A DNA stretch of 64,000 bases from Aplysia californica (GCF_000002075.1 NW_004797401.1:960815-1024814), one strand, 5' to 3'; shown: positions 13,301 through 28,300, counted from the first letter of the stretch. Notes: a model not told the origin generated them from the sequence alone. Made by a program: numbers and translations.

Positions 13301-16300
13301 ATTTTGTTTGTTTCTTTTTCACTTTCAGGGAGTCAATACTGTTGAGGATGCACTGTTAAAGTATGTGAAGCCTGAAACTCTGGACAATGACAATGCTTAC
13401 AAGTGTCCAAAGTATGTTCATATTTTTCCTCTTGTTTTAATCTGTGATAAGATTAAATATTTTGTTCTCACTACAATAAACAAAGGTGGTATTCCTGAAG
13501 GTGCACCTAACTTTGTTCTCAAATTTTCGGACACAATAAACTTGCATTCACCAGCATTGCATTGGACATGACTGAATTTGCTAAGACTTGAGTAGGAATC
13601 GTTAATTTTTAAAAATTTGCTAAAATCAATAAAGTGCTTCGTGTATGCTGGAGTGTATTAGTCTTAAAGGATTTGATTTGCTTGTGGCTTCATTCCTTTC
13701 CAAATATCATTTCAACAGATGCAAAAACAAGGTGAGGGCACAAAAAAGATTCACTATTCAAAAGGCTCCAAATGTGCTGACTCTGCAGCTCAACAGGTGA
13801 GTATTAAATCTGTCTATTGTTATTGATATTGTCTCTTAAAACTTTTAGTACTTCTCCACTATCACCATAATTTGTCCATTTTTTTACGTGTGAAGTTAGT
13901 TAGTCTTATAGATCTTGGGTATGCAGCACTTCCAGGAGAGTACTTCTTGCATTGAGTAGGTAGCGTAAACACGGCCTTGCGGCCTTCCGACCGCGTGGTA
14001 TCGGTGAAATCGGGGTAATTCCGATCGCTGTTTCTTTGCTCTTTCGCTATAAAACACCAAATGTCGTACACCTTGTAAAAGTTCAGCTTTTCCTCGTTAC
14101 AATGGTGTAAGTTGTTTATATGTCCGATTGTTAGGAGCTGGATAATCGCCGACGAAAGCGAAGCCCCTCGCGGTCGGAATGCCTGGCAGGCCGGTTGAAA
14201 AATTGACACGCGTGTATTCAAATGCTTCGCGGAAAGAGGGATGATTAAATACCGTCTTGTCATCGGCGGAGAACTGTAGAGCTTTGAACGGGCTTTCTTG
14301 TGATATATGTTTAGCCTTTGGCGTCTAAATAGAAAGCTTAAAAAAATACCGTCAAAATGTTTAAAGATCACTTTTTACTCAAAATATGTAAAATACCAGC
14401 TTAAAAGGATAGTAATTAAAAGATCAGTTTATTTCCTATTAGAATAAAGTAATCAACTTGGAATTATTTTTCATCAATCCTTCCGCGAGACTTGGAAAGC
14501 CTGTGACCCCACATGTGGGGTACACTACGGTATAGAGCCGACTCGCTCGCCGCGGGGGCCCGGGTCAACGCTCGGTGTTTTTGTCGAAATAACGACAGAT
14601 CATCGCGTTTGAGGCGATAAAATACTGATTTGTAATGATCTCACAGTCTGGAAAAAAATTAGGCTCCATATATTTGATATAGTGATTGTAATCTGTTAAT
14701 GTGGAGATGTTTAGTGCTCTTGGTACTTTTTTATTGTCTGTCAAACATGGGGTTGCAGCCAGTGACTAACTTTAACAAATTTGATCGAATTTTAAACAAC
14801 TACAATTTTCTTAAAAATTGACGGAGAGGTTAAAGAATGGTACCAAAATGCTAAATGGATATAGGCCTTTCAAATGGAACAGATAAATTTGGCATACAGC
14901 AAGTTTGAAAATGTAGTTTCTGATACCTACATTGAGTCTTTTTAGCGTCTTTGAATTGTGGGCAAATTTTCATTCATGTTTTTTTTTCTGTTAAAACACT
15001 GTCAGGTCATAAGATTCGCGGCTACTTAAAGTTGCAAATTGTTGAGGACTGTTATTGTTTGAATGTGTGTATTTACAGTTTGTTTATGTAATTTATGCTG
15101 CTTGTGGATGACAAGTTTGATGTTTTAATAAGACAAGACAAGACATGACTTGAAATTTGGAAATATTAAGTTTGCCTTTACTTCTTCACGTAACTGTTAA
15201 GTTTTCATGTTTTTCTTTCCCCAGATTTGATTTCAACCGTCACTTGTCCGGAAAAATCAACAGGTTCATACGTTATCCAGAAAAAGTCAACTTAAGAAAT
15301 TTTATGAGCCAAAAACAGGTTAGCTTTCCAACTTGATCTTCATGACAAAGTGACTTTTAGTTTTCAACATTAAGCAGTATGAAAGGGAACTTTTAAGGTT
15401 CACCTGTGTATTGCTACTCTTTTGTCTGTTTTCCAGTGCTTGTTAGACTCAACTTCGTCAGCAGTGCAGTAAAGATTTGCACTGTTGACAGTTACAGTGA
15501 TGTATTACTTATTCATACGTTTTATGGTATTGTGAAATATTTCAGGGCAATTTATGTCCCCACTTGTATATTGCTATCACTTGTGTAAAAACAATCCAGT
15601 GTTCTTGTGATTTGACTACATTGTAGTGCCTCCAGTATACGATATTCTGATCAGTGCTGTAGTTTCCTCTTTTCGTGGTTTGCTCTGGTGGGTTTGCTTC
15701 TTTTTTCCCATCAAACACTTATCAGGGGGCTCTCATGGCCTGGAGGTTAAGGTGTTGGCCTCTCATTCAAAGGTCCCGGGTTCGAATTCGGGTAGCGACC
15801 GAAAACATTTCCTCTCTAAAATTGTCTCCTTTCACCTTCTTTCCTGCTCTCTAGCTATGTTCTATCGTCTGCTTTCGTCTCCTCTTTCTGCCCCCACCCC
15901 CTCACCTCCTCTGGGCTCCTGACTCTTTTTGCAGACTTTCTACTGGTGCTCCTTGGCTCATTCTTACTGCTGTCTTTCAGCCACACTCCTGATCTTCTGG
16001 TAGGAAAGGTCTACACATAGCCTTCTTGGACAAGGGCGAAAAATCTCCGAGGACGCGTGTGCAAGTTGCGCACATTAAAGATCCCTTGGTGGTATAAAAT
16101 CTATAAGAGTAGGCTTCGGCCGCCACCCGGACAAAATAAAAAATTTCCTACCAACTCTAAAAGTTTAATGTGTCCCGCACGCTCATATGACCTTATGTAG
16201 TTGCGAGCGCAGTAAAACACTTACCAAAAAAAACCCAGCAGCCCCCCCCCACCTATCATCCTTATCTGTCCTTTTTTGTGTTTGTTACTCTCTTGTAACA

Positions 16301-19300
16301 CCTCTAATCTGCGGTACTCATATGACCTTATTTTGTTGCAAATGCTGAAAACTCTTACTAAAACTAAAACTTTCTCTTTCCTTCAGATACCTAGGTTTGT
16401 TCAAGTAAAAAAAAAATCCCTACTTGGTTCCTAGATCAAGCCTTTGTGAGGTGGGGAATGTACTTTTGCCTTTTGGTCCAGGAGTATGTGGACTGGAGGA
16501 CATAGTGTTATTTCTTGGCTTATACAATACTCCCAATTTATTTTAATTTTCATTTGCAGGGAGAACCTGTCCTTTACCATTTATATGGAGTGGTTGTCCA
16601 CTCTGGTCACAGCAGTGATCACGGACATTATTACAGCTATGTCAAGTCTCCAAGCAAGACATGGTACTGCATGAATGACTCATCAGTAAGTACAACTTTA
16701 TTTATGCTTTAAAGTAATGTTGCTTTTGTATCAGTGACTATGCGTTCATTTCCCGTTTTTCTCCTTCTGTGCTATGTACTTTATGTCTTTATCAAGCCCC
16801 TATTTGTCAAGTGATATATGTGTTGATCAGTCTGGCTTTTTTTAAATGTGTGAGTAATTCTTAAAGGTCAGTTGAAAAATGTTGAAACATACAAGTTTTT
16901 AAATAGTGCTTTTATGCAATATACAGTCCAACTTACTCCAATGGCTTCCTGTATAAGACAATCACCTGTACAAACGGCTACTTCCCATTTCTTGAAAAAA
17001 AATTTTACATTATAATTACAGTGTATAGGACGGCCACGTTCCTCTTCAAAAATGAGTGGCCAGCTAAGCTGATTTTGGACTTCGGAAGACAATCAGAAAC
17101 ATCATTTGCGCAAGTTAAAAGATGTCAAAACTCCAATACTGGAAGTGCCATGCTCGTCACAGTATGGCAAACAGATAACATTGACATGTACTTGCCTGAT
17201 TTTAGTTCATTGGAAAGGCATCCCTTGTGAACATCATTCATAGTGAAGCACACATAGATAATAACCTCCCCCCGGGGCAGTGCCACCGACTGTAGTGTCT
17301 TTAAGCCATTCCTAAAGGGGGACATTTCTCGTTCAAGTACAGTAGAATTGTAAATGAGCTGATTCATCGTGTCATCTGTGCCTGATCTACAACAGGGGAC
17401 TGCTGCTTTTTCTTTCGTAATCCTTGCTATTGTCATTATCCTCTACTTCTTTTGTATGTTTGTCACTCTCTTGTGACCTATTTCCGGGGTGCTTTGATAG
17501 TCGAAGCAGACCTTGTGCTGTTGAAGCTAGAGAGGTGAGCAGAGTAAGTCTGATTCCCTGTAAAGACTTTTGTATTGACACCCACCCCTTGGCGCTCATA
17601 TGACTTTATGCAGTTGCGAGTGCCGTAAAAACCCTCTACTCTAATAAAAATATAAAATAGATGATAATGTGATATATATAAAAACACTGCAGAGTTCATT
17701 TTAGGATCAGCAATGGTGGATTCTAAGCACATGATAAAAAAGCAGTGTGTTATGACAAGAGGTGATGAGAGTCCCTTCTCATGTAAATGAAACTATTGCT
17801 ACTGGAATGCTTTCAAATATGTACTGGCTCTATTTTGCTTTCAATTTGAGTATACTCTAGGTGTCTAGTTTGGTATTCATGACAGACTTTGACAACATAG
17901 AGTTCTGAAATGATTTGATATCTTTTCTCTTTGTTTCCCAGGTTCATCAAGTGAATGCAAACACAGTGTTCAATTCGGATGCATATGTCTTGTTCTATGC
18001 ACGCATAAATAGAAACATCAGTGCTGCTCATTCCGGTCCTAACAACGTTCATGCGAAGAACTCGTCTCCAGTCAAGGTAGGGATTTTATGACAAAAATTT
18101 TTTTATTTTTTATTTGACATATTTGCTCGAGAGCAAGCCATGACTTGTGATATAACAGGTATCTGGTACATACTGCTTGTATAACTGAGGCCCATTCGGT
18201 AAAGGTTTTTAAAAAAAATACAGATACAGTTTATTTTTTTCTAATTATTACTTTTTTTTTTTTTAAGGACCTAGACCTGCATGTTTGCCGACAATCGTCT
18301 GAAATCCGACAATCGCGAGCCGGCCGATGCTATCAGTAGGCCCACCTGTATCAGTCAACGTACGCAGTGCGAGGCCTGGCCGACTGCCAGCGCCCCCCTT
18401 TTCTCCCGCCGGCTTTGTCAGCACTTTCGTTTTCGTGCCGACGTCGGCGTTTCCGACATAATTGTCGGAACCTGAGTAGAAATGCGAATACGAAAAAGGA
18501 CGACGACCTAAATTATCTACTTTCAGTTTCTTGCTAGAGCGGCCATTTTGAATTTCGTTTGTTGACTAATTCAATTGTTCAGATCCTGTGGATTCATTCA
18601 AGTCCGACTCACTTCTAACAGAATCTAGATCTAGATTTATAATATAGATCATTATTTATCTTCAATGGAGGATTCATATTCCAATTCTATCGTGTCAAAC
18701 TCTATCATAGGTTGTGCTGTAATATTAATGTTGGTAAAAAGCATTTCATCAGGTGCGTGAATTATTTATTTATTTAGAATATCTAGATCTAGAATCTAGA
18801 TATAGATCTAATGTAGATATAGATCTAGATCTAGAATCTAGACTCAGCTGAGTCCCTCTGTTCGGAATCGGGTGCAGATTTCTAGTTCAAGGCCTATTCC
18901 TATTCACTTGTTCTACAAGATCTATATCTAGATCTAGATTTATTTAGATTACTAGATCTAGATCTAGATTTAGATCTAGATTATATATGGAGGATTCATA
19001 TTCCCTATTCTATTGTGTGTTATTGTATCAAACCCTATTTTATAGCAATGTAGATCTAGATATATCTAAATCTAGGTCTAGATGTAGGCCATATTAATGC
19101 TCCTTGTTTGTTTTGGAGTGTGGTTTTTTTAAATTTTTTAATTTTGGACTTGTGCTGGCCTTTTTACATGAGGCCAGTTGCAAGTTCTTTTTTGGGGTAG
19201 GCCTAGGGTTAGGTCTTTTCTTTATTTTGTGTTTGTTGGGGTGGTCGCTCGTTACTCGGTAGTCCTTCCTTATGACTCCCACAAAAGCTGGGGGGGTTTT

Positions 19301-22300
19301 TTTTTGGGGGGGGGGCGCAAAATTTTCAGACAATCTGGTTGAGGCTCACATGCAGGTCTAAAGGACCTTGAAGAAATGTGATGATAAAACACTCACTAAA
19401 AGTCAATATTTAAATTTTGTCAAAAAAGTCAAGTCAAGCCACCCCACCTCACCTACTTCACTTTACTTTTACTTTTACGATCCAGCGGCCATTTGGGTTC
19501 GAGCCCTTCGGTCTGTCGATATGGCAAAGAATTTACAGGTTTTAATCAGCTGTGCTTTGTGGCTGTATAGAGTATTTCCGATGTCTGGGGAGGCAGGTAG
19601 GTAGGTGCTACGCGGGTCGCAAAATGCAGGGCAGTTAAAGAGGTGGTGTGGTACTGTTTTATCCTGGCAGTCGCACAACGGGCAGTCGGGTGGGGTTTCC
19701 TTGCGGATCCTATTAAGGTATGAATTTAGTGGGATGTGTTGTGTTCGTAGGCGAAATATTATGACTTGTTCTCTTCTACTCAGGGAATTTATTGCATCTT
19801 TTGAGTACCCCACCTCACCTTATGCACATGTGTTTACACTGGTTTATCATGATATGCCCAAATAGTTATCTCTTCTGTATTCAAACTACGTACCCCTCAG
19901 GTTTACATTCAGTGATTTAGTAATGTGTCAGTGTTCCCTAGTCACCCTTTTGAGGTTTGTTTTATCCTTGTTCTTCTCTTAAATGGCAAGAAAAAAAAGA
20001 AAAAAGCACACTATTGTTTATAAGGAATTGCACTAAGTTTTAATCGTTAAACTTGTGCTTTCCAGAAAACACTTGTGAAAATAGAATTAGCAGGCTTTTA
20101 GAGGGTGACCTTGGCATAGTTTATTGAATTTTACTCCTTGAATTTTTCAGGTTCCATTCTCCAGCGTGATGATACAAAACCATTTGAAGCAGGAGAAAAC
20201 CCAAATGGTCAATGGGATTCATGGTAATGCAGAGTTGCTGCCTTCACATTGTGACATAATAGCAAAATGTCTTAAATATTTTCATTATGTGTCATTTGAA
20301 ATATATATTGTTCCTTTATAATGGATAACCTCTCAGCAGATGATAGGGCTTCTGTAATTATGGTGGCTTATCACTTTAATTGCTGTGCTGACATTTTCAT
20401 GTGTAATGCTAATTTTGTGTGTCGGTTCTGCCTTCTTTCTTTCCTTCTTCTTATTCCTAACCTTTGGGACCACAGCTCTTTGCATATGAAATAACCTATT
20501 TGTGTCTCGCACAGCAATACAAATTTATGGAGTGTATAGAAAGGCTTCTCATATTTGACTAATGTTTTTGCTTTAAAAAAAAAAATCATTTGTGTGAACC
20601 TGTCCTCTCCCACATCATGACTTTTTGTGGTCTTTTGGTTTCTTTTCACCATTTCAGCAGCGGTGACAAATGTATTGCTTTGTACTTTCAAGCATGGTTT
20701 TTAACTTTTTTGTACCCTATTAATTGCAATTCCTTACTGGCTGGTGTACCTGATGAACAGTTACAACAACTACAAAGAGTACAAAATATTGCTGCCAAAA
20801 TAATTACTAAAAAACTAAAGCATGATCATGTGACTCCTATTTTAAAAGCATTACACTGGCTCCCAGTGAAAGAGCGTATCATATATAAAATCTGTTTAAC
20901 TTGCTACAAGTGCTTAAATGATTTATCACCGGACTATCTAAAACAGCTTTTAACACCCTATGTGCCTCCTAGAACGCTCAGATCATCTAGTGACAAAACA
21001 ACCCTTGTTAAGCCTAAAATAAATTTCAAATCATATGGCCAACGCTCTTTTTCATATTTTGCCCCACTTGTTTGGAATAGGCTTCCAAAAACTATCAGAG
21101 AAGCAGAAAATCTAGAAATTTTTAAGAAGAAACTAAAATCATTTCTATTTTCATCATATTTCGATTAGACAGAATGCATCCAAGCTGTAGATCGTTGTGA
21201 GTTTGTATGTGCGTATGTGCATATGTATGTATGTGAGTATGTATATGTGTGTGGTGCGTGCGTGAGTGAATATGTGTTTGCTTGAGTATGTAACACTATG
21301 TATCTTTAAAATTGATTTGTAAATCCATTATATGTATCATGTTAAGCGCATAGAGCATTGCATAAGTGGATATGCGCTATATAAATGCAATCCATTATTA
21401 TTATTATTTAATTTGTGCGTTTGTTGAATAGTAGTGCACTTGAAAAAACAGGTTAACTTTTGGGGCAATATCCTCAGTTCTGGTCTGTTATTTTTTCATT
21501 TCCCATTCTGTTTATGACAGCATGTATTCCATGTTGTGTATATGGTTACAGTTATTATATTTGTGTGCTTACAGTCACTTTATTTCCAGATATATTAAAT
21601 CTTAGGGGCAACCTTGATCAATAGATGGTTCTGTTTTTAAGGGGGTGGAAAGCTCAACTCATTTGACTGGAAAAAAACCCCAACGCTTAATAGAAGTGAA
21701 CAATATATTTTTTCTTTCCACTCAGGAAAAGCGACTAGTGAGTTGGGCACCCCCATCAAGAGACAGCAGCCTGCAGGTTCATCGCTTTCATCCTCTTCTG
21801 TTGCAAATGGTCCGAAGATTGTTCCTCATGGCACGTCACCCTCAGCTTTGCCTGGTGCTCACAACAAGATATCCTTCCCAATCTTAACCCCTCAGCAGAA
21901 AAAGCAGTTACACTTGCAGCAGCAGAAGGACGATGGCAAGCGTATTGTTCTTCAGATCAAACATGGGAATTCTACTACCATGGAGAAGTCTCCTGATGGC
22001 AAGTCAAAGGTGGTCAACGGTGGTGGGAGCAACAAACCTGCAGCTCAATTAAAGTCCTCTGGTCTTGTGCCATACAATGATGATTCTGACTCAGAGCAAG
22101 AAAACAACAGTGCTGGTGGTAACTCTGTTCGACTTAACAAATCGCCTCATCACAGGACTACAGATGTTGCTAGTACATCGTCATCTGCTTCTGGTGGCAG
22201 CTACATTCAGGCATCAGGGGATCACCACCATCATCACAACTACGCTTCTGTCAGGTCAATACCATTGCCGTCTGACTCTGGAGATGGACACAAAAGTGGC

Positions 22301-25300
22301 ATTTCCTCCACTCACAAGACGTCTGTATCGTCAGACATGCAGAATTTGTCCCAAACAAAAGATGGCTCCCGCTCCCCTCATGTCCACCAGATGCATAGTC
22401 AAAATGGCATTAAGCAGTCCCCTCGCTCATCAGACACTCACCGCTGGAAAGGTTCTTCCTCCCCCTCCTCCTCATCTCAGCATTCTTGGGTATCGAAAAA
22501 AGTCAATGCTCAAGGCAACACCGCCACCACCACCACCACCTCCACCACCACCTCTTCCTCCTCCGCCCTGTTTCAAGCCTCGGCAGCAGGTAAGGGTGGC
22601 GTTGTGGCTTTGGAGCTCCCTCCTGTTGTAAATGTCTCATCATCCTCCTCCTCCACACCCAGCTGCTCGGCCAGGGTAAAGGCCACCGCGGGGAACTGGC
22701 TGGTCCAGCCCCAGGACTGTGCCCCGAGCCCCCGGGGCTCCTGCTCTAGCACTAACAGTGTCAATTCCACCACTGGGTGGACCGTAGAGTCCAAAGGTAA
22801 ATCAACATTTCACTTCCTCTCTGTTTGCTTTCCCGCCCTCCTGCTGAGCACTTAACTTTGATCTAATTTTCCCCACTCATTATTTACCCCCTTTCATCCT
22901 AAATCAGGTCCTGTTCTTTGCAATTTTCAATTAGTACGAGGTGCATTCATTAAAAAAAAATTTTTTTTTTTGGAATGAGTATCTTGTGGGTATCTGTGCT
23001 TTGGAATAGGGGCTTTTCATCTCGCTTTTTTGTGATTGTTATGTGAATTTGTGACCAGTGTGTTGTTAGTGCTACTTTTGTTTTTGTTGTGTGAAGAAGC
23101 TCATAGCACTTGTCACTACCCCACATGGCATTGCTTCCAAATCCTTTTCCTTATGTGACAAAGAGTAAAGTTGCTGATATGCAGAATTTTTAGAGGGCCA
23201 TTTTTTCAACTGGATTTTCATATCTAGATTAGTTTCAGTAGATAATTGATGTGGCAAGGAGGGCACTAGTGCATGGTCCTTCTCTCTTTTTCTGTCATTT
23301 TATTCTTTCATCATGTTTTTCTCTGTTTCTCAATTTCCTTGACCTCATTGTTTCTGCCTGAGTCACTGTAAAAACACAAGCAATAAATAGTGATGGTAGA
23401 AGTGCTTCTTGTTGAATAGGCAAGAACATTGTCAGAGAAAGTCTGATGCCTCTGTGGCGAGGAGTTTCCATCTGTTTGTAGGTTTTCCAATTTTATAATG
23501 AGCTGATTAGTTACTATTGTAGTATGCGCATTCAGATGTTCACAGACCTGCCACTCATCCCGATTCTTTAGCCCCAAATCTCGGGCATCCCGATTTCGAT
23601 AGCGTGTGTCCCGGTTTTTTAGTTCAGTTTGTTGCACTGGATTTTTCTTTAAAAAGACTTGCTTTGCCTTCTTCTCTGTTGCGGGAAGCACCCGTTAAAC
23701 TTTTTGTCAGCAGGAACTCAGAGCCCTGTTTTCCTAAATATCGATGCTGGATTGAGTAGTTGACTCACCCCAAGTTGTTTTGGATCTTTGCTTGCATGTG
23801 TTATTTCAACTCTATAACGGAAGCAATATCGATTTGGCATTTTGACATGGGACATTCTCGGGAGACTTATATGCAGTTGCGAGCGGCGTATAACCTCTAC
23901 AAAAACGAACAATTCTCAAGAGGTCTACTTTCGCTTTAGTTTCCACTCAGAATTCTCTGTTGATGGCCTGATAACTGTTTGAATTGTGATATATAAATGG
24001 TCAATATTATTCATAGTTTTGCTGTTACTTTCAAAACAAGCTTTGTCCGAGCTTTGCTTAGTGGGGCCCATCAAGTCCAGTCAGTAAAATGGTTTCAATC
24101 GCGCGTTTGCATCATGCTACATGACTTCGGCATGGGAGTTCTACGTGTGTCGGGGGTCAACTTAAGTTCATGCACACTAGTTGAAACATCTTTCGGGACT
24201 TATCGGGGGGGGGGGGGGGCACACGGCACTTGGACTATGAAAGGAGTGCTTAACATGATACTTCAAGATTAAAAAAAAAAAATAATGATTAAGCGCACAC
24301 ACACTCACACAGACACACAGGGCATATACATTCATTTTTATATATTTATGCAAACTCTTGGAAAATATTTTAGTGAGCTTGGTAGTCACCCTGGACTCAT
24401 TTGTCGTTGATCCCGATTTTTTTCACCAATCAAATCCCGATTTTTTTCCCGCCGAGGTCCCGATTTTTAGATTTCATAGAATGGCAGGTCTGTGTTCACC
24501 TTCTGCAACTTGTTTCTTCTTAACAAGCATTCTAATGAGGACCATATTCACTAGTTTTGTATAATTAGCATTTAACAATGGGAGAGTGGGTGGTTGGCGC
24601 GTGCTGTGGTGTGGTTTGCTTCTTCTTTCCAGTCAGATGTGTATCGTCTTTGTCTCCCCTCTTTCTTTTTTGTTCATTACTCTCTTGTAACACCTCTAGT
24701 CTTCGGCACTATTTGACCTTATTGTGTTTCAAGTGCCGTAAAACACTTACTAAAAAAAAAACAAAAAAACCCCAAAACAATGGGAGTGAGCTCTTTTATA
24801 GTTTTATCATGTTGTGGAAAGAGCATGTTTGCCACATGTACTTTTTCCTTACTTGCTTTCTAAAAAATTGCCTTGTCCCTTACTTTAAGGCGACATGATC
24901 ATATTTAAATTTTAACTTAATGTCCTTTCTTTACTCACTAAACATTGATTTTATGGGTTGGGATGTTTTGTTTTTAATGTTTTTTTAATCAAATAATTTG
25001 GGATCTTGGACAAAAATAATTTCCACTTAACTTTTCATTGCAGAAAAACGTGTACAGTATAATAATAATTTATCGATGTGTCTGTACTTAACATTGGGAC
25101 ATCAGGTGGCAGGGAGCTGGAGTTGCTAATGGGTTTTTGTTCCCAAGGGAAGGGTCTTTTGATTGTTTTGATAATTAAGCTTTTTTAAAAATAAAGTGAA
25201 CATCGATAAAAATTCAAGACAACCATCCATGTTACAAAATGATATGTGCATGTACACCTGAAAGAAGTACCTGTGTTTTCCCCACTACTGTCAGTTGTTC

Positions 25301-28300
25301 TTTAAGTTTGCTCCACACCGAACTTGAGTACCAGTACACACATCAAAGCATTTTCCCCCCTCCTGCATGAAAATTAATGGCCCTGCAAATGATGTCCAAG
25401 TTGATCTTTTCCAGCTTTGATTTTTTGCTTTTGGCCTTTGGTTGCTCCCTGTCTTTTATGAGAGGTGATACTCATTTGATTTTGGAGCTTAGTATTAATA
25501 ATTGATGAATCAGTGAAGAGTGGTGATAGGTTTGGTCAGGGAAGCCTTGGCGCAACTTCATTGCACGGTTCTAAGATGCCATTTACACTGCTACAATATG
25601 GTTGCGTCAGTGGATATTAATATTCCTTCGGGTCGTAACGTTATGGGGGGTTTTAAACAATTCTGGAAACTCATTTTTTATTTATTTGATATCAATGCCT
25701 TTGATTACTTCAGTACTATTGATTTAGTTTTTGAAATTATGCTGGCCACGAACGCATGTTTAACCTTTAAAACAAAAATGAGTTAGCTGACAATTGAAAA
25801 GTTTGAAAATAGAAAGCTTAGTCTAGTCTTCGTTTTTATTTTCAATTTTCATTATCAAAGAGCCAAGTGGGGCACCCTCAGTGGCAATCTCAATTTCTCG
25901 CTCTCTTCCAAGACGGAATATCGTGGCTGCTGCCATGACTATCGGTACAAAAATCAGACATAAAGTATTGACAAATTTATTTATTGATCAAAGAAATGCA
26001 CTCAGACAGTGCTAAAATAATTAAAACTTCCCAGTATACCTTTCTTTATAAAGGAGACATACTTTCCACAAAAATTCAGTAATATTCACCTTGCAACTTC
26101 GTATTGGTATTTTTATGACATTATTGTTTGATTTAGTTATTGGAGGGTTTTTGCACTCAAATCATCAGACATGTGGAATTTATAAAGCATGTTCTATTCC
26201 TTCCTGAGTGGACTGATGCAGTATAATATATATGACGTTCATAAAATTGGTGATTTCTCAAGGGTTGATTTGACTTCTCTGTCCTGTGAAGACGACTTGT
26301 TCTTACTGGTGCCATAATTTTATTTCCCCTTCTCTTTGGCTCATATCATATTTGTCCATTTTTCAGGGTCCTCTTCAAATGGGCACTCGTCAAAGCTACA
26401 AAAATCTGATGTGGAGAATGGTTTCAGCAATAAATCGTTTTTCTTCTCGTCTGTGACGTCCTCTTCAGAAAAGATTAAGCCCACTGACAATGATGGTTCT
26501 AGTTCTCAAAGACTTAATACGAAATCGGAGAAAAAGGATGTCCCTAGAAAATCTCTCTTTGGACTGAAGTCTCCGGACAGGAAGAGGGAAAAGAAGTCCC
26601 CTTTTGAGTTAGAAGTGCCTCGTACTCCAGTGGATATTTCTGACACAAGGGGCCTCCTGGTATCCCCTAGCAGTTCTGCAGCCAGTGACAGTGGGCTTCG
26701 GAAAGTCAAAAAACACAAAAAAAAGCAGAAGCACAAGGATCAGGATGCAAGTGGTAGAGATGATGAGGTTCGGGATGACAGTTCATCTCGGAGTGATTCA
26801 GTTTCTTCAAAAAAGAAGAAGAAACACAAACACAAGAAAGTGAAAGTAGAAAAACAGAAGAAAAAGTATCGCAAAGATTGGGACAGTTCTGACAGCGATT
26901 CCTCTTACGACAAAAGGCACACGTACAAGAAACAGAAACGCAGCAGGTGTGACTCAGACTCCTCCGACAGCAGCCAAAATAGCAAAGGTCGGAACAAGCG
27001 GGCCTCCAAGAGCAGCCACTCGGAGGAAGATTATGAATGGGTGGAGAAGACGATCGACACTCCTCCCCCAAGAGAGAGTTTTGTGCCGTACAAGAGTAAA
27101 GGTTGGTGTTTAGTTACTTTTTGGTGTGTTTCTGACCCCACGGGTGAGTCATAGAGAGATCACGACTTGCCCCATCTCTCATGTGTGAATCAGGAATGAC
27201 CAATTTTCATGATTTTGATTTATTTTTTGGGGGGGGGGGGATGATGATTATATCAAGTTTTACCCCAGAACTTCCATTTTGTAAACTGCAGTTGTGTTGT
27301 GGAGAGGGAAATGTCATCTTTTTTTCCAGAATCGTATGTGTTTGAGGGACATAATTATGTTGTTTGATGGCTCATTGTCTTAGGAAGGAACTGGGTTTGT
27401 CCTTGCCAACTCATTTGTGGTTGGAGGCTCTGGTGCAGTTTACTCTCTCTGCAAGTTTTTTTCAAGGTTAATATTTTTCTGACATTGCTATTCCAAGGGT
27501 AATCATTAAAATCTTATTTAGTAGCCTTCTTTCTGCTGTAGCGACGCCTGACTGGCTTAGCGGTGGCGTCTGTGGCCTATTAGTTAGGCTGTCAGACTTG
27601 CAACCGTAAGGTCACGGGTTCGAATCTTGTCAGGATCCAAACATGTCCTTGACTTGGGAAGGCACTTTACACAAATTGTCCTCACTTCGGCCAGGTGGGA
27701 ATGGGTACCCAGCTATAGACAGTGAAAGATCTTGTCAAGTTTGTTAGTGTTTGATGGCTTAATCAGCTGCTTGCAGTGTATGCTTCCCAGGAAGCTGATA
27801 ATGTTTCTGAGTGTTCTGTTGTCTGCTGGGGTATTAATATAAGTGTAAAACGCACAGAGCTTGCGGTAGAGCGGGGTTATGCGCTATACAAATGCTTTTA
27901 ATGATTATCTGTCAAATTAATATTAATAATTATTATTTTATTTGAAAGAGGGGGCGGAGGGGCAGGAGATGATGACACACTGTGGTAGCATGTGCATATA
28001 TGTCTGTGTGGGTATAATTAAATCTCTCGATACCATGCATTTGTGCTTTATGTCAATCTTGTCTCATAACTGGCATCTTATGTTGACGAAAAAAAAAATT
28101 TCTTCCTCTAGGGAAGTTGGGAAACCTTTCTTGGCTTGTAATGTCTTCCTGTTGCACATCTCTGTCCAGCTTCTGTCCAAGCGTGGAATCACTATGTAAA
28201 GGACGACCTAGCCCCCAGGAAGAATGGGGACCATTCCAAACTTAAAGCTCAGTGGGACGGCACAAGAGTTCCCAAGATTGCACGAGATATTGGCGGTTCT

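Noticed and set aside
22065-22631. Second protein in an overlapping frame of USP36 exon 13
   Set aside because: The frame stays open because of CAC/ACC/TCC repeats. Its product is His/Pro runs with no domain, while the USP36 frame fits splice phases.
26706-27071. Minus-strand Cys/Ser-rich protein
   Set aside because: Mirror of the Lys/Ser codons of USP36 exon 14; no independent signals.
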